Shown: positions 34,881 through 43,462 of the stretch, piece after piece
How positions within the stretch are numbered: the first letter of the stretch is position 1
Layout of the letters: the number at the start of each line of letters is the position of its first letter
Origin: JAITVM01 sp031551135
GTDB taxonomy: Bacteria > Bacillota > Clostridia > Lachnospirales > JAITVM01
Length of the DNA: 64,000 nucleotides
NCBI GenBank assembly: GCA_031551135.1
Contig: JAVBOA010000017.1
Coordinates: forward strand, 1-64,000
Direction of reading: 5' to 3'
The notes under the pieces: generated by a model
Told to the model about the DNA's origin: nothing
Seen by the model: only the letters and a program-made list of their open reading frames with translations
The model's database searches: none
Made by a program: the position numbers and the translations under genes

Positions 34881-35546
34881 ATGGATAGTGCACAAATTCT
34901 AAAGCATGTGGATCATACGCTTCTTGGCTCTTCCGCTTCATGGGATGAAATAAAAAAACTTTGCCTAGAAGCAATTAAATGGAAAACTGCTTCGGTTTGT
35001 ATTCCGCCATCTTATGTAAAAAAAGTTTTCGAAGAATTCGGCAATCAGCTTGTGATTTGCACGGTTATTGGATTTCCTTTGGGTTATTCTTCGCTGAGCG
35101 CAAAAACCGAAGAAATCAAAAAAGCGATTTCGGAAGGCTGCTCTGAATTCGACATGGTAATTAATATTGGGGATGTTAAGAACAGGAATTTTGATAAAAT
35201 AACTGATGAAATAGCAAAACTCAAAGACGCGGTGGGGGACAAAATCCTAAAGGTAATTATAGAGACCTGCTATTTAACAGAGAATGAAAAAATTCAGCTT
35301 TGCAATTGCGTAACGGAGGCCGGTGCGGACTATATTAAAACTTCAACCGGATTCGGAACTGCCGGAGCTACTTTGGAGGATATTTTGCTTTTCAAAAAGC
35401 ATATCGGTCCTGATGTTAAAATGAAAGCCGCCGGCGGAATCCGCACAAAACAAGATATGGTTGCTTTTTTGGAAGCGGGATGCGAAAGACTCGGTACAAG
35501 CTCAGCAATTAAAATTCTGCAAGGCGAAGACGCTTTAAATTATTAG
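34881..35546 (+). CDS. deoC: Deoxyribose-phosphate aldolase
   Basis: Cleaves 2-deoxyribose-5-phosphate to glyceraldehyde-3-phosphate and acetaldehyde in the cytosol. The 221 residues begin with HVDHTLLGSSASWDEI, contain FDMVINIGDVKNR, the Schiff-base Lys in YIKTSTGFG (about residue 153) and the second catalytic Lys in VKMKAAGGIRT. ATG behind TAGGAGG. It is the first gene after the regulated promoter; cdd follows 26 bp later. Confidence 0.96.
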   Translation: MDSAQILKHVDHTLLGSSASWDEIKKLCLEAIKWKTASVCIPPSYVKKVFEEFGNQLVICTVIGFPLGYSSLSAKTEEIKKAISEGCSEFDMVINIGDVKNRNFDKITDEIAKLKDAVGDKILKVIIETCYLTENEKIQLCNCVTEAGADYIKTSTGFGTAGATLEDILLFKKHIGPDVKMKAAGGIRTKQDMVAFLEAGCERLGTSSAIKILQGEDALNY

Positions 35547-35572
35547 ATTTTTCAAATTTGAAAGGAAAAAAT

Positions 35573-35983
35573 ATGGAAAATAAAAAATTGATAATAGAAG
35601 CTTTGAAGGCTCGTTTAAATTCTTATTCGCCATATTCGGGATTTATGGTCGGCGCGGCGTTACTGACTAAAGACGGTGATATTTATACGGGCTGCAATAT
35701 TGAAAATGCGGCTTATTCGCCGACAAACTGCGCTGAACGGACAGCTTTTTTTAAGGCTGTTTCTGAAGGAGTCCGCGATTTTGATTCGATAGCGGTTGTC
35801 GGATACCACAAAGATTCCGAAGAACCGGATTTTGCATATCCTTGCGGGGTTTGCAGACAGGTTATGATGGAATTTTGTGATCCGAAAGAGTTTAAAGTAA
35901 TCGTTGCGAAAAATGAAACTGACTATACGGTTAATACATTGGAAAATCTTTTGCAATTTGGTTTTGGACCGAATAATCTGTAA
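35573..35983 (+). CDS. cdd: Cytidine deaminase
   Basis: Deaminates cytidine and deoxycytidine to uridine forms. At 136 residues it is a tetrameric-type enzyme with YSPYSGFMVGAAL, the zinc/catalytic site NCAERTAFF and PCGVCRQ. The open frame starts at 35558, but that TTG overlaps the GAAAGG ribosome binding site, and ATG 35573 gives the family N-terminus. Products feed the uridine phosphorylase at 41 kb. Confidence 0.95.
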   Translation: MENKKLIIEALKARLNSYSPYSGFMVGAALLTKDGDIYTGCNIENAAYSPTNCAERTAFFKAVSEGVRDFDSIAVVGYHKDSEEPDFAYPCGVCRQVMMEFCDPKEFKVIVAKNETDYTVNTLENLLQFGFGPNNL

Positions 35984-36040
35984 ATCACATTTATACAGAT
36001 ATGAATATTTATATTCATTTCAGTATATATAAACATGTCA

Positions 36041-36151
36041 TACTATTTTCATTATTAAGGATAGAAAAAAATATTTCATTTCACGCTTGAAGCATGCGTG
36101 AAACGCTCCGCTGTGAAAAATTTTTTTCTACTTATCAAAATGAAAATAGTA
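36041..36151 (-). repeat. 111-bp TA-flanked palindromic element, full copy with paired substitutions
   Basis: Opposite orientation to the 33586 copy. Its apical stem reads TTTCACGC/GCGTGAAA where others have TTTCGCGC/GCGCGAAA: both arms changed so pairing is kept. It lies between cdd and the BMP lipoprotein gene, ending 25 bp before the ATG. Confidence 0.9.
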
Positions 36152-36176
36152 TCAATTTAAAAACAGGAGGAAGATT

Positions 36177-37253
36177 ATGAAACGTTTTATTTCCATTATT
36201 GCTTCTGCTGCTATGATTTTAGCTTTGGCGGCCTGCGGCGGAACTAAGTATGAACTCGCATTGATTACTGACCTTGGAACTATCGATGACAAATCCTTTA
36301 ATCAAGGCTCATGGGAAGGCTTAGTACAATATGCAGAAGAGAAGAAAATAACTCATAAATATTATCAGCCTACCGAACAAAGTGATGACGCTTATTTGGC
36401 AAGTATTGACCTTGCTGTAAAAGGCGGAGCAAAAGTTATTGTAACACCGGGATTTTTATTTGAAGCACCGATTTTTGCAGCGCAAACACTTTATCCTGAT
36501 GTAAATTTCATTCTTGTTGACGGTACACCTCACAACGCAGACTACAGCGAATTTAAAACAGAAAAAAATACAGTCAGCATTTTATATGCGGAAGAAGAAG
36601 CCGGATTTTTGGCAGGCTACGCCGCAGTTAAAGACGGTAACACTAAATTAGGTTTTATTGGCGGTATGGCAGTACCTGCTGTTGTTAGATACGGTTATGG
36701 ATATATTCAGGGTGCTGAATATGCGGCGAAAGAACTTGGACTCGGCGCAGGAGCAATTTCCATAAACTATCATTATACGGGAGCATTCGCAGCTTCTCCG
36801 GAAGCTCAAGCTTTGGCGGCTTCTTGGTACAATAGCGGAATCGAAGTTATTTTCGCTTGCGGCGGTGCGGTTGGTGACTCTGTAATGGCGGCAGCTGAAC
36901 AAGCAAGCAAAAAAGTTATCGGTGTTGACGTTGACCAATCGCCTCAATCGGCTACGGTTATTACATCGGCTATGAAAGGCCTAAAACAATCTGTATATTC
37001 TTGTATTTCCGATTATTACGACGGTAAATTCTCCGGCGGACAAACACTTGTATTCGGTGCGGATAACAACGGTATCGGCTTACCTATGGATACATCGAAA
37101 TTTGATAAATTCACAAAAGCTGATTATGATGCAATTTTTGCGCAATTAGTATCAAAAGCAATACCGATTGTACGTGATACAGACGAAGGCGGAAACCCTG
37201 TAGAAATAGCAGGAATACCTTTAGAAGCTACAACTGTAACGGAAATTAAATAA
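36177..37253 (+). CDS. BMP-family nucleoside-binding lipoprotein
   Basis: Substrate-binding component of a nucleoside ABC importer (BmpA/PnrA/Med family), 358 residues. The lipobox is LALAACGG (Cys20). Visible are ALITDLGTIDDKSFNQGSWEGL, VTPGFLFEAPI, EEEAGFLAGYAAV, GFIGGMAVPAVVRYGYGYIQG and VIGVDVDQ. ATG behind CAGGAGGA. It is followed by the matching ATPase and two permeases, separated by an inverted-repeat element. Confidence 0.95.
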   Translation: MKRFISIIASAAMILALAACGGTKYELALITDLGTIDDKSFNQGSWEGLVQYAEEKKITHKYYQPTEQSDDAYLASIDLAVKGGAKVIVTPGFLFEAPIFAAQTLYPDVNFILVDGTPHNADYSEFKTEKNTVSILYAEEEAGFLAGYAAVKDGNTKLGFIGGMAVPAVVRYGYGYIQGAEYAAKELGLGAGAISINYHYTGAFAASPEAQALAASWYNSGIEVIFACGGAVGDSVMAAAEQASKKVIGVDVDQSPQSATVITSAMKGLKQSVYSCISDYYDGKFSGGQTLVFGADNNGIGLPMDTSKFDKFTKADYDAIFAQLVSKAIPIVRDTDEGGNPVEIAGIPLEATTVTEIK

Positions 37254-37304
37254 ATAAAATATTCTGTATCGTATAGAAATCTAAAGATACAGGCATAACT
37301 TATA

Positions 37305-37399
37305 TAGGGCGTGTTTGAAAAATATCGAAAAGCTTGAAGCTCATTTGTGAATCTTATAACAAGTGGAATAGGGCGAAAAAAATTTTTCAACACGCTCTA
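37305..37399. repeat. 95-bp imperfect inverted repeat, different from the 111-bp family
   Basis: TAGGGCGTGTTTGAAAAAT (37305) is the imperfect reverse complement of AATTTTTCAACACGCTCTA (ending 37399). The centre is not coding. It sits between the binding-protein and ATPase genes and could be a small non-autonomous mobile element or a processing/attenuation stem. Confidence 0.7.
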
Positions 37400-37447
37400 A
37401 GAAATTAGAGAAAAAGTCGGGGATTAGTATTAGAAAGGAAGAAATCG

Positions 37448-38974
37448 GTGGAATACATTATAGAAATGTGTGGTATCACTAAAGAGTTTCCCGGAATTAT
37501 CGCTAACGATGATATTACTATCCAACTGAAAAAAGGCGAAATTCATGCACTTTTGGGCGAGAACGGCGCGGGCAAATCCACTTTGATGAGCGTTCTTTTT
37601 GGTCTTTACCAGCCCGAAAAAGGCGTTATCAAGAAAAACGGCAAGGAAGTAAAAATAACCGGTCCAAACGACGCAACAAAGCTTGGCATAGGAATGGTGC
37701 ACCAGCATTTTAAGCTTGTTCATAATTTCACGGTTTTGGAAAATATTATTCTGGGTGTCGAGACAACAAAAAACGGTCTTTTAGAGATGAATAACGCAAA
37801 AAAACAGGTTTTGGATATTTCGAATAAATATGGCTTGGAAATTGACCCCGACGCTTATATTTCCGATATTACCGTGGGAATGCAGCAACGTGTCGAGATT
37901 TTAAAAATGCTCTACCGTGAAAATGAAATCCTTATTTTTGATGAGCCGACGGCGGTTCTTACACCACAAGAAATTGAAGAGCTTATGAAAATTATGAAAG
38001 GTCTTGTTGCAGAAGGCAAGTCAATTTTATTTATCACTCATAAATTAAACGAAATTAAAGCGGTTGCCGACCGCTGCACCGTTCTGAGAAAAGGAAAATA
38101 TATCGGGACAGTAGACGTAAAAAGTACATCTAAAGAAGAGCTCTCCGAAATGATGGTCGGACGAAAAGTAAACCTCAATGTAAGTAAAGATGAAGTCGAA
38201 ATCGGGAAAACTATTCTGGAAGTCAAGAATTTAATTGTTAAAAATAAAACAACCGGCAAGAATGTCGTTGATGATGTAAGCTTTAAAGTAAATGAAGGTG
38301 AAATTGTCTGTATAGCGGGAATCGACGGCAATGGCCAAAGTGAGTTGGTTTATGCAATAACAGGCTTGATTCCGGCGGATTCGGGAACGGTTTTATTAAA
38401 CGGAAACGATATTACAAACGATAGCATAAGAAAGCGCAATATGTCCGGGATTTCGCATATTCCGGAGGACAGGCATAAGCACGGTTTGATTTTGGATTAT
38501 AATATGGCCTATAATATTGTTTTGCAATCGTATTTTGAGCCGAAATTCCAAAATAACGGATTTCTGAAATATGATGAAATTTATAAATACACGGACAAAA
38601 TGATAGAAGAATATGATATCCGAAGCGGACAGGGCGCGCGCACGCTCACAAGAAGCATGTCGGGCGGAAATCAGCAAAAAGTTATTATCGCACGCGAAAT
38701 TGACCGTGACCCGAAATTATTAATCGCCGTACAGCCAACAAGAGGGCTTGATGTCGGAGCTATCGAATATATTCATAAACAACTTATATCCGAAAGAGAC
38801 AGAAGCAAAGGCGTTTTATTGATTTCGCTGGAATTGGACGAGGTTTTGAATGTAAGTGACAGAATACTTGTAATTTTTGAGGGCAAAATTGTTGCGGATG
38901 TTAATCCGAAAGATGTTTCACAGCAAACGCTTGGACTTTATATGGCGGGTTCGAAAAGAGGTGATGAGGAATGA
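37448..38974 (+). CDS. Nucleoside ABC transporter ATP-binding protein
   Basis: Two fused ABC ATPase domains, 508 residues, as in NupA/YufO and the ribose-type importers. First half: GENGAGKST Walker A, ITVGMQQRVEI signature, LIFDEPTAVLTP Walker B. Second half: the weaker Walker A GIDGNGQSE, MSGGNQQKVI signature and VQPTRGLDVGA (Gln/Pro-Thr replaces the usual Asp-Glu). The GTG start at 37448 follows AAAGGAAG. Its stop overlaps the next ATG (ATGA). Confidence 0.93.
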   Translation: MEYIIEMCGITKEFPGIIANDDITIQLKKGEIHALLGENGAGKSTLMSVLFGLYQPEKGVIKKNGKEVKITGPNDATKLGIGMVHQHFKLVHNFTVLENIILGVETTKNGLLEMNNAKKQVLDISNKYGLEIDPDAYISDITVGMQQRVEILKMLYRENEILIFDEPTAVLTPQEIEELMKIMKGLVAEGKSILFITHKLNEIKAVADRCTVLRKGKYIGTVDVKSTSKEELSEMMVGRKVNLNVSKDEVEIGKTILEVKNLIVKNKTTGKNVVDDVSFKVNEGEIVCIAGIDGNGQSELVYAITGLIPADSGTVLLNGNDITNDSIRKRNMSGISHIPEDRHKHGLILDYNMAYNIVLQSYFEPKFQNNGFLKYDEIYKYTDKMIEEYDIRSGQGARTLTRSMSGGNQQKVIIAREIDRDPKLLIAVQPTRGLDVGAIEYIHKQLISERDRSKGVLLISLELDEVLNVSDRILVIFEGKIVADVNPKDVSQQTLGLYMAGSKRGDEE

Positions 38975-40083
38975 GCGGAAAATTAAAAAATATTTTGAGA
39001 TTAGATAGTTCATCAGATGCTTTGTCTTCAATAGTTGCGATATTGATCGGACTTTTGGTTGGATTATTGGTTTTGCTGGTGACAGATCCGACGCAGGCTT
39101 TCGGCGCTTTTATTGCGATTTTAACCGGTGGTCTCAGCGATTTAAAATCCATGGGGCAAGTGCTTTATTTTGCAACTCCGATTATTATGACCGGACTTTC
39201 GGTCGGATTTGCAAGCAAAACAGGCTTGTTCAATATCGGCGCTTCGGGACAGTTTATCGTCGGGGCATATTCCGCAATTTTGGTTGGCGTTAAATGCACT
39301 TTTTTACCTTCGCCTCTAATCTGGATGGCGGCGCTTTTGGCGGCAATGCTGGCTGGCGCACTTTGGGGAAGTGTTCCGGGTTTGCTCAAGGCTTTCTGCA
39401 ATGTAAACGAAGTTATCGCCTGCATAATGATGAATTATATCGGAATGTATTTTGTGAATTTTATGATAACAAAGACTGTTTTTGATTCGCTTAAAAATCA
39501 ATCGATGAGGGTAGTGAACGAAGCGAATCTTCCAAAACTTTGGCTGGATAAAATCTTCAGCGGTTCAAGTGCAAACAGCGGAATTTTTATCGCTATAATT
39601 TTCGCAATTATTATATATTATATTTTGGAAAAAACTACGTTTGGTTATGAATTGAAAGCTTGCGGATTCAACCGAAACGCGGCAAAATACGCCGGAATAA
39701 ACGAACGTAAATCGATAGTGTATTCAATGCTGATTTCGGGCGCAATGGCTGGACTCGGCGGAGCTTTATTATATCTTGCAGGCTCGGGAAAAGGAATAGA
39801 CGTTATCGACGTTTTAGCGCCAGAAGGCTTTAATGGTATTCCGGTCGCGCTTTTGGGACTTAATAATCCGATTGGAATTATTTTTTCGGGGCTGTTTATT
39901 TCTTATCTCACAGTCGGCGGATTTAACATGCAATTATATAATTTTGCACCTCAAGTAATAGAGATTATCATAGCGATTATAATCTATTTCAGTGCGTTTG
40001 CTCTAGTTATAAAAGGTCTGCTGAAAAATTTCAATGCAAGAAAAAAATCAGCGGATAAAAGCAAGGAGGTAAGCAAAGTATGA
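38971..40083 (+). CDS. Nucleoside ABC transporter permease 1
   Basis: A 370-residue inner-membrane permease of the BPD_transp_2/NupP type with about nine or ten helices. Motifs include GLSVGFASKTGLFNIGASGQ and ELKACGFNRNAAKYAGIN (cytoplasmic coupling loop). Both ends overlap neighbours by 4 nt (ATGA), showing tight translational coupling. Confidence 0.93.
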   Translation: MSGKLKNILRLDSSSDALSSIVAILIGLLVGLLVLLVTDPTQAFGAFIAILTGGLSDLKSMGQVLYFATPIIMTGLSVGFASKTGLFNIGASGQFIVGAYSAILVGVKCTFLPSPLIWMAALLAAMLAGALWGSVPGLLKAFCNVNEVIACIMMNYIGMYFVNFMITKTVFDSLKNQSMRVVNEANLPKLWLDKIFSGSSANSGIFIAIIFAIIIYYILEKTTFGYELKACGFNRNAAKYAGINERKSIVYSMLISGAMAGLGGALLYLAGSGKGIDVIDVLAPEGFNGIPVALLGLNNPIGIIFSGLFISYLTVGGFNMQLYNFAPQVIEIIIAIIIYFSAFALVIKGLLKNFNARKKSADKSKEVSKV

Positions 40084-41033
40084 ATGTACTCTACTTTTTA
40101 GTACAGCAAACAATGTTTTTTTCCATACCGCTTTTAATTGTGGCATTGGGCGGAATGTTTTCGGAACGAAGCGGCGTTATTAATATCGCTCTCGAGGGAA
40201 TTATGATAATGGGAGCTTTTGCCGGAATTTTGTTTATCAATACTTTTCAGGCGGCACTGCCGGGACAGCCGATTTTGATTCTTGCAATTTTAGTTTCAGC
40301 GGCTACCGGAATTTTGGTTTCGCTTACTCATGCTTACGCCTCAATAAATATGAAAGCGGATCAAGTTATAAGCGGTACGGCGATTAATATGTTTGCGCCC
40401 GCATTTGCGATTTATGTTGCAAGAATGCTGCGTACAGTTCAGCAGATTCCGTTTATAAACCAATTTAGAATAGCGAAAGTTGCGGGTTTTGGAGATATCC
40501 CCGTAATCGGGCCTCTGTTTTTTCAAAATACTTATATAACAACTTATCTCGGTTTTATTATTTTGATTGTGTCTTGGATAGTTTTGTATAAAACAAAATT
40601 CGGATTGCGGCTTCGCTCCTGCGGTGAGCATCCGCAGGCGGCGGACTCTGTCGGAATCAATGTATATAAAATTAGATACGCAGGCGTTATGATTTCCGGA
40701 GCTTTAGCCGGAATCGGCGGTTTGGTTTTCGTTATCCCTACTTCGACAAATTTCAACGCTACGGTTTCCGGTTACGGTTTCCTTGCTTTGGCTGTTTTGA
40801 TTTTCGGACAATGGCGTCCGGGAAGAATCGTTTTTGCGGCGTTTTTCTTTGGATTATTGAAAGCTGTTGCTTCTTCTTATTCGGGAATTACTTTTATGCA
40901 GAATCTGCCGATTGCCAGCAATTTTTATAAAATGATACCGTATATTGTGACTTTGGTCGTTTTGGCGTTTACATCCAAAAACTCTCAAGCGCCTAGAGCC
41001 GAGGGTATTCCTTATGATAAAGGAAGCAGATAA
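40080..41033 (+). CDS. Nucleoside ABC transporter permease 2
   Basis: A 317-residue permease of the NupQ/YufQ type. MFSERSGVINIALEGIMIMGAF and GLRLRSCGEHPQAADSVGIN mark the family. It completes the importer with the preceding permease. Immediately after its stop lies a lone GAAAATAGTA half-site. Confidence 0.93.
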   Translation: MNVLYFLVQQTMFFSIPLLIVALGGMFSERSGVINIALEGIMIMGAFAGILFINTFQAALPGQPILILAILVSAATGILVSLTHAYASINMKADQVISGTAINMFAPAFAIYVARMLRTVQQIPFINQFRIAKVAGFGDIPVIGPLFFQNTYITTYLGFIILIVSWIVLYKTKFGLRLRSCGEHPQAADSVGINVYKIRYAGVMISGALAGIGGLVFVIPTSTNFNATVSGYGFLALAVLIFGQWRPGRIVFAAFFFGLLKAVASSYSGITFMQNLPIASNFYKMIPYIVTLVVLAFTSKNSQAPRAEGIPYDKGSR

Positions 41034-41034
41034 T

Positions 41035-41044
41035 GAAAATAGTA
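41035..41044. repeat. Half-site of the palindrome family
   Basis: AATGAAAATAGTAT follows the permease stop, without a left arm, just before the ribosome binding site of the phosphorylase gene. Confidence 0.45.
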
Positions 41045-41057
41045 TAAGGAGAAGATT

Positions 41058-41813
41058 ATGGAAAAATTATATCATATAGATATTGATGATTCGCATGGCG
41101 CGAAATATGCGATTTTGCCCGGAGACCCCGGCAGAGTTGAAAAGATAGCTCAATATTTTGATAATCCCCGCTTTTATCACCAAAACAGAGAATATACAAT
41201 TTGGCTTGGTGAATTGGAAGGCGAAACAGTTATGGCAATCTCGACAGGAATGGGCGGTCCTTCGACGGCGATTTGCGTTGAGGAGCTTTATCAAACGGGA
41301 GTGCGCAATTTCATACGCGTCGGAACTTGCGGCGGAATGGCGGAAGAGGTTGTCGGCGGTGATGTTGTTGTTGCGACAGGCGCAATCCGAATGGAGGGCA
41401 CGACAAAGGAATATGTCCCGATTGAGTTTCCGGCGGTTGCGAACCTTGAAATAACAAACGCTCTGGTGCAGGCTTCGAAAAATTTGGGATATAATTGGCA
41501 TGCCGGAATCGTACAATGTAAGGATTCGTTTTACGGTCAGCACAGCCCAGCAAGGATGCCGGCCGGTTATGAATTGGAAGAAAAATGGAATGCTTGGGTA
41601 AAAGCCGGATGTTTGGCTTCCGAAATGGAAAGCTCTACACTATATATAGTTTCGCAGATTCTTCGGGCAAGAGCCGGCTGTGTTTTGAATGTTGTTTGGA
41701 ATCAGGAACGTGAAAAAGCCGGACTTCCTAACCCGCATTCGCATGATACTTCGCTTGGAATTAAAGTCGCTGTCGAAGCGATTAGGCTTTTGATTCAGGA
41801 AGAGAAAAAATAA
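41058..41813 (+). CDS. udp: Uridine phosphorylase-type nucleoside phosphorylase
   Basis: Phosphorolysis of uridine (or deoxyuridine) to uracil and (deoxy)ribose-1-phosphate. The 251 residues show ILPGDPGRVEKIA, STGMGGPSTAICVEEL, RVGTCGGM, CKDSFYGQHSPARMP and EMESSTLYIV. It sits right after the transporter and shares the regulon with cdd and deoC, consistent with uptake and breakdown of pyrimidine nucleosides. No phosphopentomutase is in the window. Confidence 0.92.
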   Translation: MEKLYHIDIDDSHGAKYAILPGDPGRVEKIAQYFDNPRFYHQNREYTIWLGELEGETVMAISTGMGGPSTAICVEELYQTGVRNFIRVGTCGGMAEEVVGGDVVVATGAIRMEGTTKEYVPIEFPAVANLEITNALVQASKNLGYNWHAGIVQCKDSFYGQHSPARMPAGYELEEKWNAWVKAGCLASEMESSTLYIVSQILRARAGCVLNVVWNQEREKAGLPNPHSHDTSLGIKVAVEAIRLLIQEEKK

Positions 41814-41819
41814 TATTTA

Positions 41820-41859
41820 TACTATTTTCAATATAAAGGATAGAAAAATGAAAATAGTA
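41820..41859 (-). repeat. 40-bp internally deleted copy of the palindromic element
   Basis: TACTATTTTCAATATAAAGG and ATAGAAAAATGAAAATAGTA: the left arm of the full element (same orientation as 36041) is intact up to TAGAAAAA, then jumps to the right terminus. A-run microhomology at the junction suggests deletion of the inner hairpin. Confidence 0.85.
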
Positions 41860-41977
41860 TTATCTGCCGCATTTCCGGATATTTAGGATTGCGGCATTTT
41901 TTTAATATACTTAAATTCGGATGTATCAGATTTTCAAATTCAGAACTCTGTAGTATAATTAAAGCAGGGGGATGCTT

Positions 41978-42859
41978 ATGAAAAAGAAGATTTTATCCGC
42001 TAAAAGCGATTTAATTTTTAAATTGATTTTTGGGGATACAAGGAATATTGATATACTAAAAGGGTTTTTAAAATCAGTTTTGAATTTGCCGGAAGATGAC
42101 TACGAAAAAATAACATTGTTGGATCCTAATTTTCGAATTGATTCGCAGGACGGAAAATTGGGAATACTGGATATAAAGCTAAATACTAAATCTAAAAAAG
42201 TAATAAATATCGAAATACAAGTTTTGAATGTTCCCGAATTAAAGGAGCGGATTTTGTTTTATGCATCAAAAATGATAACAGAACAAATTGCTAAAGGTGA
42301 AAGTTATTTTCAGATTAAAAAAACAGTATGTATTGTGATAACCGACTTTGAATTAATAAAAGAGAATAACGAATATTTCAACAATTACTCTTTGTTTGAC
42401 AAAAATACGAAATCTCTATTTACAGATTTATTGGAAATTAATACTCTCGAATTGCCCAAACTGCCGCAAAAAAACGATAATACGAAATTATGGAACTGGT
42501 TAAAGTTTATTAATGCAGAAAGCGAGGATGAGTTAGATATGTTAGCTGAAACTGACCCTCAAATAAATAAAGCCGTAGCGGTTTTAAAAGAATTAAGTGA
42601 TGACGAAAGAACAAGAATGATAGAAGAAGCAAGAGAAAAGGCCAGACGCGATGAAGAATCGAGGTTGAGAGGCGCACGAGAGGAAGGACTAAAGGAAGGA
42701 CTAAAGGAAGGGCAAAAAGAAGGGCAATATGAAAAAGCGCTTGAGATAGCAAAAAAATTGCTGAAAATAAAGCTTTCAATTAGTGAAATTGAGACAGTTA
42801 CGGGACTTTCAAAGGATATTATTCAGAAGCTCGATTTAGAAAATCAAGATATAAAATAA
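41978..42859 (+). CDS. Rpn-family recombination-promoting nuclease / PD-(D/E)XK transposase-like
   Basis: A 293-residue protein of the Rpn/PDDEXK_2 family, DNA endonucleases related to YhgA-type transposases; some act in phage defence. The nuclease core is visible: KSDLIFKLIFGDTRNIDIL, LLDPNF, GKLGILDIKLNT and VINIEIQV. The C-terminus has E-G-L-K/E-G-Q-K repeats and a helical tail (LSISEIETVTGLSKDII). Two ATGs compete; 41978 is 6 nt beyond CAGGGGG. An internal ATG at 42539 could give a C-terminal product (see findings). It is convergent with the pdu operon. Confidence 0.85.
   Translation: MKKKILSAKSDLIFKLIFGDTRNIDILKGFLKSVLNLPEDDYEKITLLDPNFRIDSQDGKLGILDIKLNTKSKKVINIEIQVLNVPELKERILFYASKMITEQIAKGESYFQIKKTVCIVITDFELIKENNEYFNNYSLFDKNTKSLFTDLLEINTLELPKLPQKNDNTKLWNWLKFINAESEDELDMLAETDPQINKAVAVLKELSDDERTRMIEEAREKARRDEESRLRGAREEGLKEGLKEGQKEGQYEKALEIAKKLLKIKLSISEIETVTGLSKDIIQKLDLENQDIK
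42683..42730 (+). repeat. Four 12-bp tandem units in the Rpn gene
   Basis: Units GAAGGACTAAAG, GAAGGACTAAAG, GAAGGGCAAAAA and GAAGGGCAATAT encode EGLK, EGLK, EGQK and EGQY. The first two are identical, so recent slippage is likely. Confidence 0.85.
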
Positions 42860-42881
42860 TTTTAAAAATATTAAAAAAATA

Positions 42882-42906
42882 AGGGCGATGAGGAAACTCA
42901 CCGCCC
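42882..42906. terminator. Bidirectional terminator between rpn and the end of the pdu operon
   Basis: GGGCG-A-TGAG, GAAA loop, CTCA-C-CGCCC. The minus strand has a strong U run beyond the stem, the plus strand a weaker one. Confidence 0.8.
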
Positions 42907-42915
42907 AAACTTTTA

Positions 42916-43461
42916 TTATAATAAAGATTCAATCAATTCTTTTTTAGGGTTAGCGATAACGGTTTTATTAACAAGCAAGCCGCTTTCGCTTTGTGATTTA
43001 CATCCGGCATCTACAGCCGAAATTACCGAAGCGGTTTCACCCGTCAGAATCACGAATGATTTGCCGCCGATTCCCGTGCCGAGGCGCAGGTCAACAATTT
43101 GTACATTAGACGATTTTACCGAGGTGTCTGCCGCAATAATCGCGGAAGCAACCGAGTAAAATTCCATAACGCCGATAGCTTTTATTTTATCGGGCATAGC
43201 GGCCATTGAAATCGCACGGATAACATCGGGATGTACCTTAGAAATCTGTATGGAATTAACAACAAATCCCCCACCCAATTCGGAGGCATGCTTCATCGAG
43301 TTTGCAACCGCCGAAACAAGTCCTGAAACCAAAATATAATACTTTCCGGGGCATGACGCTTTAGCATAAATCAAATCTATCTGACCGGATTTCAGCATAG
43401 CGTCGGCGACTTCGACACCGGCGGCGATACTGCTAAGCTCCATAAATCCAATTGTGTCCAT
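42916..43461 (-). CDS. pduT: Microcompartment shell protein PduT
   Basis: A 181-residue tandem-BMC-domain shell protein (domains about 1-90 and 95-181, each with an A-S/A-x-I/V-A-A-D-x-x-K-S helix). PduT trimers hold a 4Fe-4S cluster in the central pore using one Cys per subunit; CPGKYY (Cys37) is at the expected place. It is thought to pass electrons across the shell from PduS. The ATG lies 1 nt after the pduS stop, with GGAGG inside pduS. Last gene of the operon. Confidence 0.92.
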   Translation of the reverse strand: MDTIGFMELSSIAAGVEVADAMLKSGQIDLIYAKASCPGKYYILVSGLVSAVANSMKHASELGGGFVVNSIQISKVHPDVIRAISMAAMPDKIKAIGVMEFYSVASAIIAADTSVKSSNVQIVDLRLGTGIGGKSFVILTGETASVISAVDAGCKSQSESGLLVNKTVIANPKKELIESLL

Positions 43462-43462
43462 A

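Noticed and set aside
42683..42730. CRISPR-like short repeats
   Set aside because: The units are directly adjacent, only 12 bp, and in frame within the Rpn coding sequence.
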